Source of the DNA: Pseudomonas fluorescens
GTDB taxonomy: Bacteria; Pseudomonadota; Gammaproteobacteria; Pseudomonadales; Pseudomonadaceae
Assembly: GCF_001307275.1 (NCBI RefSeq)
Contig: NZ_CP012831.1
Location: 5,200,501-5,264,500 of the forward strand
DNA length: 64,000 nucleotides
Direction of reading: 5' to 3'
Part shown: positions 30,138 to 38,317 of the stretch, piece by piece
How positions within the stretch are numbered: the first letter of the stretch is position 1
How the letters are laid out: every line of letters begins with the position of its first letter
Notes under the pieces: generated by a model
Seen by the model: the letters and a program-made list of their open reading frames with translations, nothing else
Database searches by the model: none
Told to the model about the DNA's origin: nothing
Made by a program: the position numbers and the translations under genes

Positions 30138-30905
30138 TCAGGAGAGGAACCCACCATCCACATTCAACGCCACACCCGTGGTGTAGCTCGACGCATCGCT
30201 GGCCAGGTACAGCACCGCGCCGGCCATTTCGCTCGGGTCGGCCACGCGCTTGAGGGGGATCTGCGCCAGGGCGGTTTTCAGGATGGCGTCGTTCTTGACC
30301 AGCGCCGAGGCGAACTTGGTGTCGGTCAGGCCCGGTAGCAGGGCGTTGCAGCGGATGCCGAACTGCGCGCATTCCTTGGCGAAGACCTTGGTCATGTTGA
30401 TCACCGCGGCCTTGGTCACCGAATAGATGCCCTGGAAGATCCCCGGCGAGATGCCGTTGATCGACGCCACGTTGATGATGCTGCCGCCGCCGTTTTCGCG
30501 CATCAGCTTGCCGGCTTCCACCGACATGAAGAAATAGCCGCGGATGTTCACGTCCACGGTTTTCTGGAACGCACCCAGGTCGGTGTCCAGGACGTTGCAG
30601 AACTGCGGGTTGGTGGCGGCGTTGTTCACCAGGATGTCCAGGCGCCCGAACTGTTCGCGGATACCGGCGAACACCTGGCTGATCTGCTCCATTTCCCCGA
30701 TGTGGCAGGCGATGGCGGTGGCCTTGCCGCCGGCGGCGATGATCGCATCGGCCACGTGCTGGCAACCGTCGAGCTTGCGGCTGGACACGATCACATGGGC
30801 GCCTTGCTGGGCCAGCAGTTTGGCGATGGCTTCGCCGATGCCGCGGCTGGCGCCGGAAACGAAGGCGATTTTACCGTCGAGGTCGAACAACTGGGTCTTG
30901 GACAT
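30138..30905 (-). CDS. Short-chain dehydrogenase/reductase
   Basis: A 255-residue classical SDR. It has the cofactor motif VSGASRGIGEAIA near residue 17, NNAAT near 92, and the catalytic Ser-Tyr-Lys set (INVASINGISPGIFQGIYSVTKAAV, the Tyr and Lys in YSVTK). The fingerprint of Arg residues after the second strand (SSRKLDG) suggests NADP or a broad preference. The family includes gluconate and 3-ketoacyl reductases. It begins 23 bp after the phosphotransferase gene on the same strand, and this SDR/phosphotransferase pair is common in Pseudomonas next to acyl-CoA dehydrogenase genes, so it may act on an acyl-CoA or hydroxy acid. Confidence 0.88.
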   Translation of the reverse strand: MSKTQLFDLDGKIAFVSGASRGIGEAIAKLLAQQGAHVIVSSRKLDGCQHVADAIIAAGGKATAIACHIGEMEQISQVFAGIREQFGRLDILVNNAATNPQFCNVLDTDLGAFQKTVDVNIRGYFFMSVEAGKLMRENGGGSIINVASINGISPGIFQGIYSVTKAAVINMTKVFAKECAQFGIRCNALLPGLTDTKFASALVKNDAILKTALAQIPLKRVADPSEMAGAVLYLASDASSYTTGVALNVDGGFLS

Positions 30906-30928
30906 GCTGTTTCCTTGTGATGGGGCGC

Positions 30929-31996
30929 TCAGAGCGTGGATTTACCGATGACCTGCAGGCTCATCTGCTCCAGCAGTTTGTTCATCTGAACGAACTGCGC
31001 GAAGCGTTTGTCCTGGGTCTGGCCGTGGAAGAAGCGGTAGTAGATCTGCTGGACGATCCCGGCCAGGCGGAACAGGCCGTAGGTGTAGTAGAAGTCGAAG
31101 TTGTCGATGCGGATCCCGGCGCGCTCGGCGTAGTAATCGACGAATTCGCGGCGGGTGAGCATGCCGGGGGCGTGGCTCGGCTGGCGGCGCATCAGTTGCA
31201 CCGGCGCCGGGTCGTCCGCCTCGATCCAGTAGGCGAGGCTGTTGCCCAGGTCCATCAACGGGTCGCCCAGGGTGGTCAGTTCCCAGTCCAGCACGCCGAT
31301 GATCTGCATCGGGTTCTCGGGGTCGAGGATCACGTTGTCGAAGCGGTAGTCGTTGTGGACGATGCTCGACGTCGGGTGGTCGGCGGGCATCTTGTCATTG
31401 AGCCAGGCCTTGACCGCCGCCCATTTCGGCGCATCGGGGGTCAGGGCTTTTTCGTAGCGGTCGCTCCAGCCACGGATCTGCCGGGCCACGTAGCCTTCGG
31501 GCTTGCCCAGGTCGGCCAGGCCGCAAGCGTTGTAGTCGACGCGGTGCAGTTCGACGAGCCGGTCGATGAAGCTCTTGCATAGCGCTTCGGTGCGGGCGGC
31601 GTCGAAACCCAGCTCCGGCGGCAGGTCGGAGCGCAGGATGATGCCCTTGACCCGTTCCATCACATAGAACTCGGCGCCCATCACCGATTCGTCAGTGCAA
31701 TGCACATAGGCTTTGGGGCAGTACGGGAACGCTTCGCGCAATTGGTTGAGGATGCGGAACTCACGGCCCATGTCGTGGGCGGACTTGGCCTTGTGGCCGA
31801 ACGGCGGCCGACGCAGGACGAATTCCTGTTCGGGGTATTCCAGCAGGTAGGTCAGGTTCGACGCGCCACCGGGAAACTGGCTGATCCGTGGCAGGCCGGT
31901 CAGGCCTGGAATGTGGGCCTTGAGGTACGGGTCGATCAGGTTGGCATCGAGTTCTTCACCGTCGCGCACGCGGGTGGACTGATCAGTAAACGCCAT
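30929..31996 (-). CDS. Phosphotransferase family protein (APH fold, ACAD10/11-like)
   Basis: A 355-residue protein with the aminoglycoside-phosphotransferase/choline-kinase fold. The N-terminal part has the ATP-binding pattern ISQFPGGASNLTYLL and FVLRRPP (the lysine is replaced by Arg-Arg as is usual in this subgroup). The catalytic loop is SIVHNDYRFDNVILD (HNDxxxxN) and the metal-binding aspartate is in GVLDWELTTLGDPLMDLG. The closest relatives I know are the N-terminal domains of ACAD10/11, which phosphorylate 4-hydroxyacyl-CoA; that substrate is an inference. It forms an operon with the SDR downstream. Confidence 0.87.
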   Translation of the reverse strand: MAFTDQSTRVRDGEELDANLIDPYLKAHIPGLTGLPRISQFPGGASNLTYLLEYPEQEFVLRRPPFGHKAKSAHDMGREFRILNQLREAFPYCPKAYVHCTDESVMGAEFYVMERVKGIILRSDLPPELGFDAARTEALCKSFIDRLVELHRVDYNACGLADLGKPEGYVARQIRGWSDRYEKALTPDAPKWAAVKAWLNDKMPADHPTSSIVHNDYRFDNVILDPENPMQIIGVLDWELTTLGDPLMDLGNSLAYWIEADDPAPVQLMRRQPSHAPGMLTRREFVDYYAERAGIRIDNFDFYYTYGLFRLAGIVQQIYYRFFHGQTQDKRFAQFVQMNKLLEQMSLQVIGKSTL

Positions 31997-32191
31997 GCTT
32001 ATCCCTTCTGCTTATTTTGGAGGCCATCGATCATTGGCTAATCTAATGGCGCGTGGGAGGCGTCACAAGCACGCCAGGGTCTTATAGGTTAGCGTGTTGC
32101 CGGATAATCAGCGGGCTTGATGCATGGCGGCGTGCGCGTCGGATGCGGGCGAGCTATGGTTCGGGGAGTCGCTGTCAAAGGAGCCACCGCG

Positions 32192-32587
32192 ATGGGATGC
32201 CCGCAAGTCTGTAGCACCGCGACCCTGCAATGCAGCTTCGGCGCAGCCCCGGCGGTGCTCAATGTGCTGCCGGTCAATCGCCTGCTGACCGGCGGGATGC
32301 CGGCGGCGAACATCATGGATCACATCCCGCTGGTGAACGTCACCACCTTCGGCATGTGCATGAGCCTGGCGAACCCCACCGTGGCCGCCGCCACGGCGGC
32401 GGCCCTGGGCGTGCTGACCCCCATGCCCTGCATCCCGGCCACTGCGGCCCCGTGGATCCCCGGCGGCGCACCGACCCTGTTGCTGGGCAACATGCCGGCC
32501 ATCGACGCCAACAGCACCTTGATGTGTTCCTGGGCCGGGGTGATCAAGATCGTCGTGCCGGGGCAGGTGCAGATGTTGATTCCCTGA
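32192..32587 (+). CDS. PAAR-like protein (DUF4280)
   Basis: A 131-residue protein with an AAAGGAG site eight bases before the ATG at 32192. It is rich in Pro, Gly and Met and has the DUF4280/PAAR-like pattern: MGCPQVCSTATLQCSFGAAP at the start, NVTTFGMCMSLANPTVAAATAAALG in the middle, TPMPCIPATAAPWIPGG, and a terminal strand repeat. Such proteins form the tip of type VI secretion or related contractile spikes. No other secretion gene is nearby, so it is an orphan spike-tip gene; it probably serves a system encoded elsewhere. Confidence 0.85.
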   Translation: MGCPQVCSTATLQCSFGAAPAVLNVLPVNRLLTGGMPAANIMDHIPLVNVTTFGMCMSLANPTVAAATAAALGVLTPMPCIPATAAPWIPGGAPTLLLGNMPAIDANSTLMCSWAGVIKIVVPGQVQMLIP

Positions 32588-32617
32588 CGGTGACGCCTGT
32601 GAACAACCACAAACTCC

Positions 32618-32707
32618 CTGTGGGAGCGAGCTTGCTCGCGATAGCGGTAGATCAGTTTGCGGTGATTGACTGTGCCGACGTCATCGCGAGCAAGCTCGCT
32701 CCCACAA
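32618..32707. repeat. REP doublet, GGGAGCGAGC family
   Basis: Inverted copies of the GTGGGAGCGAGC..GCTCGCGAT unit lie just after the PAAR-like gene and before the convergent chemoreceptor gene. Confidence 0.9.
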
Positions 32708-32759
32708 GGGGACGTGTGCTGATCGCTCAATCTTGATCCATCGCCGGGGCGACTTGGCC

Positions 32760-34787
32760 TCACGCATTGGCGTGGGTCAGCCCGGTCAAGGTGTCGGCGA
32801 TGGCCTTCGTGCGTTGTGCCGTGCCTTCGGTGGTACGGCTGGAGTCTTCCAGGGCATCGAGCATCTCCCGCAGGGCGCTCACGGCGACGGACTGGTCTTC
32901 GATCTGTTGGGCGACGCCTTGGATCTCCGTCGAGAGCAGGTCGATGTCCACGCCGATTTCCGCGGCATTCTTGCGGGTGATTTCCGCAAGCTTGCGGACC
33001 TCATCGGCCACCACCGCAAAGCCTCTGCCCATCTCACCGGCCCGCGCTGCTTCGATGGCGGCGTTGAGGGCCAACAGGTTGGTCTGTCCCGCGATTTGCT
33101 GGATGACCTGTACGATCGACTGGATACGCAAGCTCGAACTGGCGAGCGCACGGGCACCGACCACCGCTTCACCCGCTTGCGTGGCAAGCTGCTCGACGGT
33201 GGTGCCGGCCTGCTCGGCCACGCTGTTTTGCCGGTCGATGGTGCCCGTCAGGTCATCCATCGACAGGTGCAGTTCGCCGGAGTAATGCTTGATTTGCGTC
33301 GCCATCGACGCTTGGTGCTGGCTGGCCTGCGCCAATACCTGGCCCAGGTCCGTCAGGCCGTCGAACACCGGCAGGATCGTCTGGTCCAGGCCGCGAGTGT
33401 CCAAGGCGCTGCTGAAGTCATTCATCTTGAACGCCATGATCTGCTTGACCACGACATGGTTCAGGCCCGCCAGCTTCTTGATCTGGCGGCGCAGGAAAAA
33501 GGCTTTGAACTCGCCATAGTGAGTGATGAAGTGATCGACGTACTCGTCGACAAACCCGGCGCCCTTGGTGACCCTGAAGAAGAAAATCGCCGTGAGTGTC
33601 TGGTTAAGGTTCAAACCGAGGATTTCACCAAACGTCGAGAAGCCGGCCAGAGGCACATCCCCGAAAATACCGGCCATGCTGCCCAGGTCGCTGCTGTTGT
33701 TGAGCCGGCGCAGGATGCAATCGTTGAGAATGGCGGCCACCGGCCGGCCACCTTTGCCTTTGAGAAATTTCTCGTAGTCGAGCCGGGTCGCCTCGCGCAG
33801 GGGCGTGCGCTTGACCATCACCAGCTCTTCGCCGGGCGCCACGTCGCAGAACAACTGGATGATCTGCTGCTGATGGTCGATGCGGGCAATGGAACGGACG
33901 AACAGCTCATCACCCACGCGGATGGCGAATGAATAATCGGCCAGCTTCTTTTCCAGCGCCTGGGCACTGCACTCGAAGGCCTCGCACAGCGCCTGGACCA
34001 TGCTCTTGATGTTTCCACGGCTGTCGATGACCTGATCGATGGTGCGGTCTTCGACCGACGCGGTCAGCACGCTGAACGTCAGCCCGGCAGGTTGGAAGTT
34101 CTGGCTCTTGAACACTCCGAAGCGCACATCCGCCGCGGTTTTCAGAAAGACAATCTGCGCATGGTTCTGGTAACTGCGCTGCCCATCACTGATCAGGGTC
34201 TTCTTGAAATCCGCCTTGCCACCGGCTGAACCGCCGACGAACAGGCAGGGGAAGCGTCCAGACTCATAAAGCGCCTCCATAAAGAACGACTCGGAAGCCG
34301 AAAGACCATCGAACACCACGTAGGCCAAGGTATCGCGATGGTCAATGGGCGTGCTCACCTGCGCCTGCTTGATGTTACTCACCAACCGAGCGATTCGCTC
34401 ACGCATGGCCAGGCGCTTGCCGCCACCGCGAATGTCCTCGCACTCCAGCGGTACCATCACCACCTCGGCTGACGCAATCACACTGGCGTCGAACAGCTGC
34501 AACACCACCCGGTCCCAGGTCTCTCCAGTCTGGCAATACAGCGCGTTCGCACCGTTGCACAGCTCACCCGACGTCGTGCACAGGCTGATGGCGCTTTGGG
34601 GAAAACGCTGTTTGACCTTGGCGGCGACCCGGTCGATGTCCAGGTGAGGGGAGACAAACCCGGCGATCAATACCGGTGTGATGCGTACGCTGGCCAGTGC
34701 CTGGTCCAGTTCGCTCAACGTGCAGGCCACGCTGACCGCCCCCTGTGTGCGGGCTCGGGCTTTGTTGAAGAGATTCGATAGGTTCAT
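32760..34787 (-). CDS. Soluble methyl-accepting chemotaxis protein with FIST sensor
   Basis: A 675-residue protein. Residues about 25-240 form a FIST_N domain (VLIAGFVSPHLDIDRVAAKVKQRFP, SLCTTSGELC) and about 240-390 FIST_C (GVFKSQNFQPAG, VGDELFVRSIARID, DVPLAGFSTFGEI). About 470-670 is the MCP signalling domain, with the hairpin tip IAGQTNLLALNAAIEAARAGEMGRGFAVVADEVRKLAE. There is no membrane segment, so it is a cytoplasmic receptor. FIST domains are thought to bind small ligands such as amino acids. The ATG at 34787 is chosen because upstream codons look non-coding; its ribosome binding site is weak. It may signal to the main chemotaxis array or a related pathway. Confidence 0.9.
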   Translation of the reverse strand: MNLSNLFNKARARTQGAVSVACTLSELDQALASVRITPVLIAGFVSPHLDIDRVAAKVKQRFPQSAISLCTTSGELCNGANALYCQTGETWDRVVLQLFDASVIASAEVVMVPLECEDIRGGGKRLAMRERIARLVSNIKQAQVSTPIDHRDTLAYVVFDGLSASESFFMEALYESGRFPCLFVGGSAGGKADFKKTLISDGQRSYQNHAQIVFLKTAADVRFGVFKSQNFQPAGLTFSVLTASVEDRTIDQVIDSRGNIKSMVQALCEAFECSAQALEKKLADYSFAIRVGDELFVRSIARIDHQQQIIQLFCDVAPGEELVMVKRTPLREATRLDYEKFLKGKGGRPVAAILNDCILRRLNNSSDLGSMAGIFGDVPLAGFSTFGEILGLNLNQTLTAIFFFRVTKGAGFVDEYVDHFITHYGEFKAFFLRRQIKKLAGLNHVVVKQIMAFKMNDFSSALDTRGLDQTILPVFDGLTDLGQVLAQASQHQASMATQIKHYSGELHLSMDDLTGTIDRQNSVAEQAGTTVEQLATQAGEAVVGARALASSSLRIQSIVQVIQQIAGQTNLLALNAAIEAARAGEMGRGFAVVADEVRKLAEITRKNAAEIGVDIDLLSTEIQGVAQQIEDQSVAVSALREMLDALEDSSRTTEGTAQRTKAIADTLTGLTHANA

Positions 34788-35129
34788 GGCAGGACTCGGT
34801 TGAGCGCGACGTGACGCGTACGAGGTATGCGTGCGGAGTCCTTTCTCTGTAGCGATCACGGCAGGGGACTTGTATGGGCGTGAGCTTGTGCTATTTGCGG
34901 GGGCGGTCCATAGGGGCTTTTGGTTGGGATTTACTCCGTCTGTTGGATAGCGACTTTCGTATTGGTCCCAGGAAACCTACTGGAAAAAATCAGCATTTGC
35001 GCGCTGGACGACAAAGCCCCACCCGCTATGCTATCGACGATGGCCTCTTGCCATTTGCCATGCCCACCACAACCCATCCCCGGCGCGAGACGAGAACCTG
35101 CTCGTCACCGCCCTTTGCAGAGACGATTC
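34788..35129. other. Intergenic region between divergent genes, 342 bp
   Basis: It separates the chemoreceptor and the secreted-protein gene and must hold both promoters. I see no convincing small gene or strong -35/-10 pair. A longer open frame on the plus strand (from 34920) continues into the secreted-protein gene but lacks coding character here. Confidence 0.4.
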
Positions 35130-36236
35130 ATGAACAAACACAAAGCCGTGTCAGGAGTTGCCTGGGGTGTTCTGTTGGGTTGCATCGGACACGCCAACGC
35201 TTTTCAACTCTCGCCGGATGGCACGTTGGCTGAACGGGAGATGGCCAAGAAATACGGGGTTTCCTATAAGGCGACGGTGCCTTTCGCCAGTTTCGCGCTG
35301 CATAACTTTTCCGATCCTGCCCACGAGGCGCTGACGCAGAAGATCTATGGGTGTGACGGGGATTGGCAGGATTGCAGCAACCCCAACCTGGAGAACGCCG
35401 GCGCTTATGTCATTGCCGGGGTTCGCTGGAACGATGATCCGGTGTTCATGCCGGGCGCGGACGATGCCAAGACCAAGGGCTGCGATGGACGTTACTCGGT
35501 TGGTTTCATCTCGCAGACGCGGTGCTGGGTCAATCTCTTCGAGAAAGCCGAGGACATAAGCGCTTCTGATCCGATGGCGTTCATGGGAGCGGGGAACTAC
35601 ATCTCCCGTTCGCATTTTGGCGACCTGCAATTCTTGCATGCAATGGCGTCCCAAGAGGGCGACGCGCCAGAGAAGACCAAGCGCGAAATCATGATGTGGG
35701 CCGAGTTCGCCTGGGGGGTTGCCGATGGTACCTACCCCCTCAATACCTATTTGAAAGACATCCAGATCGAAGGCTGGGAACAGCATTTCAATAACGGACA
35801 AACCGTGCAGGATCTTTTTGCGGTGGGGCGTCCATGGTTGCGGGCGAATGTGAATCAGGTGGCGTTTGGCAGTTTGCTTCATCTTGTCCAGGACAGCTTT
35901 GCCGGTGGACATGCGCAGCGGCGCGAAGAGGTCCTGGGTGACAAGTGCATGGGCGGTGCCGAGGCTGTGTTGGGGCGGATCGAGGAGTTTCATTCCTACG
36001 CTCGGCAGGATCATGCCAAGCACAAGGACGATGACGCCAGCTCAGTCGCCAGGCTCATGTTGATGGCCCATGAGCCGGATGTTGTGGATGCCGGTAAGAA
36101 GCTGCGAGGGTTTATCGCCGATCGCAAGAAATGGGCGGATGTCAGGCCTTATCTGGATGAGTGTGTTTTTGCCCTGGCCAATGAGACGACTCCGGCGTCG
36201 GCGGGTGATAGGTACAAGCTGGAAGCCAGCCGCTGA
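35130..36236 (+). CDS. Secreted protein, possibly zinc-dependent phospholipase C-like
   Basis: A 368-residue protein starting MNKHKAVSGVAWGVLLGCIGHANAF, a signal peptide with cleavage near HANA. The mature protein is rich in His and Asp in helical contexts: SFALHNFSDPAHEAL, FGDLQFLHAMAS, and especially FGSLLHLVQDSFAGGHAQRR near residue 260, followed by EEFHSYARQDHAKHKDDD. The HxxxDxxxxGH spacing recalls the zinc ligands of bacterial phospholipase C and S1/P1 nucleases, so a metal-dependent hydrolase is possible but unproven. Four cysteines (CDGDWQDC, CDGR, RCW) may form disulphides. It is followed directly by the REP tandem array. Confidence 0.6.
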   Translation: MNKHKAVSGVAWGVLLGCIGHANAFQLSPDGTLAEREMAKKYGVSYKATVPFASFALHNFSDPAHEALTQKIYGCDGDWQDCSNPNLENAGAYVIAGVRWNDDPVFMPGADDAKTKGCDGRYSVGFISQTRCWVNLFEKAEDISASDPMAFMGAGNYISRSHFGDLQFLHAMASQEGDAPEKTKREIMMWAEFAWGVADGTYPLNTYLKDIQIEGWEQHFNNGQTVQDLFAVGRPWLRANVNQVAFGSLLHLVQDSFAGGHAQRREEVLGDKCMGGAEAVLGRIEEFHSYARQDHAKHKDDDASSVARLMLMAHEPDVVDAGKKLRGFIADRKKWADVRPYLDECVFALANETTPASAGDRYKLEASR

Positions 36237-36252
36237 ACATTTGACAAAAAAC

Positions 36253-36657
36253 TGTGGGAGCGAGCTTGCTCGCGAAGACGTCGGCATATTCAGCATCGAG
36301 GCCAACTGATCCACCGCTATCGCGAGCAAGCTCGCTCCCACAGGGGGGCTGTGCCAGTCGAGAAAGCGAGGTTCACCACCGATCCAATGTGGGAGCGAGC
36401 TTGCTCGCGATGACGTCGGCATATTCAGCATCGAGGCCAGCTGATCCACCGCTATCGCGAGCAAGCTCGCTCCCACAGGGGGGCGGTGCCAGTCGATAAA
36501 CTGAGGTTCACCCCCGATCCAATGTGGGAGCGAGCTCGCTCGCGAAGACGTCGGCACATCCAGCATCGAGGCCAGCTGATCCACCGCCATCGCGAGCAAG
36601 CTCGCTCCCACAAGGGGGCTGTGTCAGTTGAGGAATCCAGGTTCATCACCGAGCCGG
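36253..36657. repeat. Triple tandem array of a 135-bp REP-doublet unit
   Basis: Three head-to-tail units begin at 36253, 36388 and 36523, exactly 135 bp apart. Each holds a forward REP, the spacer GACGTCGGCAYATYCAGCATCGAGG, an inverted REP, and a short tail with CAGT(C/T)GA and GGTTCA. The third unit has a changed first REP (GAGCTCGCTCGCG) and a diverged tail. The REP unit is the GGGAGCGAGC family. The array fills the space between the secreted-protein gene and the convergent GST gene. Confidence 0.9.
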
Positions 36658-36671
36658 CGTGCGACCTGGCC

Positions 36672-37511
36672 TCAGCCCAAATCCCCAGCCCCATGCCGCT
36701 CCGGCACCTGGCTCGCCTCATCCCCCCACGTGCGGTTGACCCGCTGTCCGCGCAGGACGGCGGGGCGCTTGGCAATGTCTTCTGCCCAGCGCTGCACATG
36801 GGTGTATTCGTGGGCACTGAGGAATTCGGCGGCGCCGTATACGTTGTTGCGCACCAGTTGGCCATACCAGGGCCAGACCGCGATGTCGGCGATGGTGTAG
36901 TCGTTGCCTGCCAGGTATTGGCTTTCGCCGAGGCGGCGGTCCAGGACGTCGAGTTGACGCTTGGCTTCCATAGTGAAGCGATTGATCGGGTATTCGAGTT
37001 TCTCCGGCGCATACGCGTAGAAATGCCCGAAGCCACCGCCCAGGTACGGGGCAGAGCCCATCTGCCAGAACAGCCAGTTCAGTGTTTCGGTGCGGCCCGC
37101 CGGATCGGTGGGCAGGAAGGCGCCGAATTTTTCCGCCAGGTAAAGCAGGATCGAGCCGGATTCGAAGACCCGAATGGCGGGCTCCACGCTGCGGTCCAGC
37201 AGGGCCGGGATCTTGGAGTTGGGGTTGATCTCGACGAAGCCGCTGGAGAACTGGTCGCCCTCGTTGATGCGGATCAGCCAGGCATCGTATTCCGCGCCCG
37301 TATGACCCAGCGCCAGCAGTTCCTCCAGCAGGATGGTCACCTTCACGCCGTTGGGCGTGGCCAGGGAATAGAGCTGCAGCGGGTGCTTGCCAACCGGCAA
37401 GGTTTTGTCATGGGTCGGCCCGGCGATGGGGCGGTTGATGCTGGCGAACTGGCCGCCAGACGGGGCGTCGTTTTTCCAGACCTTGGGCGGAACGTAGGAC
37501 GCTTTACTCAT
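36672..37511 (-). CDS. yghU: Glutathione S-transferase, YghU/GstB type
   Basis: A 279-residue protein close in length and sequence style to E. coli YghU: an N-terminal extension (YVPPKVWKNDAPSGGQFASINRPIAGPTHDKTLPVG), a thioredoxin-like domain (LQLYSLATPNGVKVTILLEEL, INPNSKIPALLD, FESGSILLYLAEKFG) and an all-helical C-terminal domain (YTIADIAVWPWYGQLV). YghU-type enzymes bind two glutathione molecules and reduce organic hydroperoxides and disulphides. I chose the ATG at 37511 because a GAGG site lies nine bases upstream; an ATG five codons earlier is possible. It lies 43 bp after the binding-protein gene on the same strand. Confidence 0.9.
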   Translation of the reverse strand: MSKASYVPPKVWKNDAPSGGQFASINRPIAGPTHDKTLPVGKHPLQLYSLATPNGVKVTILLEELLALGHTGAEYDAWLIRINEGDQFSSGFVEINPNSKIPALLDRSVEPAIRVFESGSILLYLAEKFGAFLPTDPAGRTETLNWLFWQMGSAPYLGGGFGHFYAYAPEKLEYPINRFTMEAKRQLDVLDRRLGESQYLAGNDYTIADIAVWPWYGQLVRNNVYGAAEFLSAHEYTHVQRWAEDIAKRPAVLRGQRVNRTWGDEASQVPERHGAGDLG

Positions 37512-37554
37512 CGGGACATACCTCATCGTTGCTTGCGGTGTGATCCCCCAGAGT

Positions 37555-38289
37555 CTACCGCTGTTCGTTCATGATGCGTGCGACTTCACCGGAAGCCTTG
37601 AGTTGTTCGAAGGCGCGTTGGGCCTTGGCGACGACTTCATCCGGTGTGCTCAGGCTGAAGGCCAGGTGGACCCTGTGGGGTTGTTCGTCGAGGGTATAGA
37701 CCTCTTCCAGCGAAGCGAAATCCAGTTGTGCATCCTGGCTCATCAGGCGCGCGGTGTTCTCCGGCATTGGCAGCAATTGGATCTGGCGATTGAGCAGTTT
37801 CTGAAAGTTGTCGTGGTTGTTGGCCGAGATGACCAGCCGGGTGAACCCACGCTGCTGCAGGTAAATCTGCTTGGCGTCGTTTCGCACCACGCCGATGCTG
37901 TACTGCTTGGCCTCCTCGAGGCTGCTGACGGTGATGTCGCGGTTATCGCGCAGTTTATAGAGCCGGCTCGCCACCCGATGTATTTCACCCACCCATTTGA
38001 ACAATGTCTCGCGGGCCGGGGTGCGGTCCAGCGGGAAGATCAGCACGTTGGGTTCGTGCAGCGCTTTTTCGTAGGCCCGGGCCCACGGGTACAGCGACAG
38101 GCTGTAGTCGGTGAGCTGCGCGTTTCTCAGTGTTTCCTCGGCAATGCGAATGCCCGGCCCGACGACCTTGTCGTCACGCTGATAGGCGTACAGCGAGTCT
38201 TCGGTAACGACTTCGATTGTGTCGGCGTGGCTTGCCAGGCTGATCGAGGCGAGTAGCAGGCATGAGCAGAGTGTCAGGCGAATGTGCAT
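37555..38289 (-). CDS. Periplasmic solute-binding protein (SBP_bac_3 type), cyclase-associated
   Basis: A 244-residue protein with a signal peptide (MHIRLTLCSCLLLASISLASHA) and an SBP_bac_3 fold: TIEVVTEDSLYAYQRDD at the first strand, PWARAYEKALHEPNVLIFPLDRTPARETLFKWVG, and a hinge region IGVVRNDAKQIYLQQRGF. It is clearly paralogous to the protein at 39663-40421 (shared PWARAYE, NVLI, RTPARE, LF.WVG). No permease or ATPase is present; instead it is encoded 28 bp after a membrane diguanylate cyclase. I infer a periplasmic sensing partner rather than a transporter subunit, although free scavenging roles cannot be excluded. Confidence 0.82.
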   Translation of the reverse strand: MHIRLTLCSCLLLASISLASHADTIEVVTEDSLYAYQRDDKVVGPGIRIAEETLRNAQLTDYSLSLYPWARAYEKALHEPNVLIFPLDRTPARETLFKWVGEIHRVASRLYKLRDNRDITVSSLEEAKQYSIGVVRNDAKQIYLQQRGFTRLVISANNHDNFQKLLNRQIQLLPMPENTARLMSQDAQLDFASLEEVYTLDEQPHRVHLAFSLSTPDEVVAKAQRAFEQLKASGEVARIMNEQR

Positions 38290-38317
38290 ATGCAGACCTC
38301 ATGGCGCGCGGTGGTCG

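Noticed and set aside
36253..36657. CRISPR-like regular repeats
   Set aside because: The period is 135 bp, repeats are palindromic REP units and the spacers are near-identical, unlike the unique spacers of a CRISPR array. No cas genes are near.
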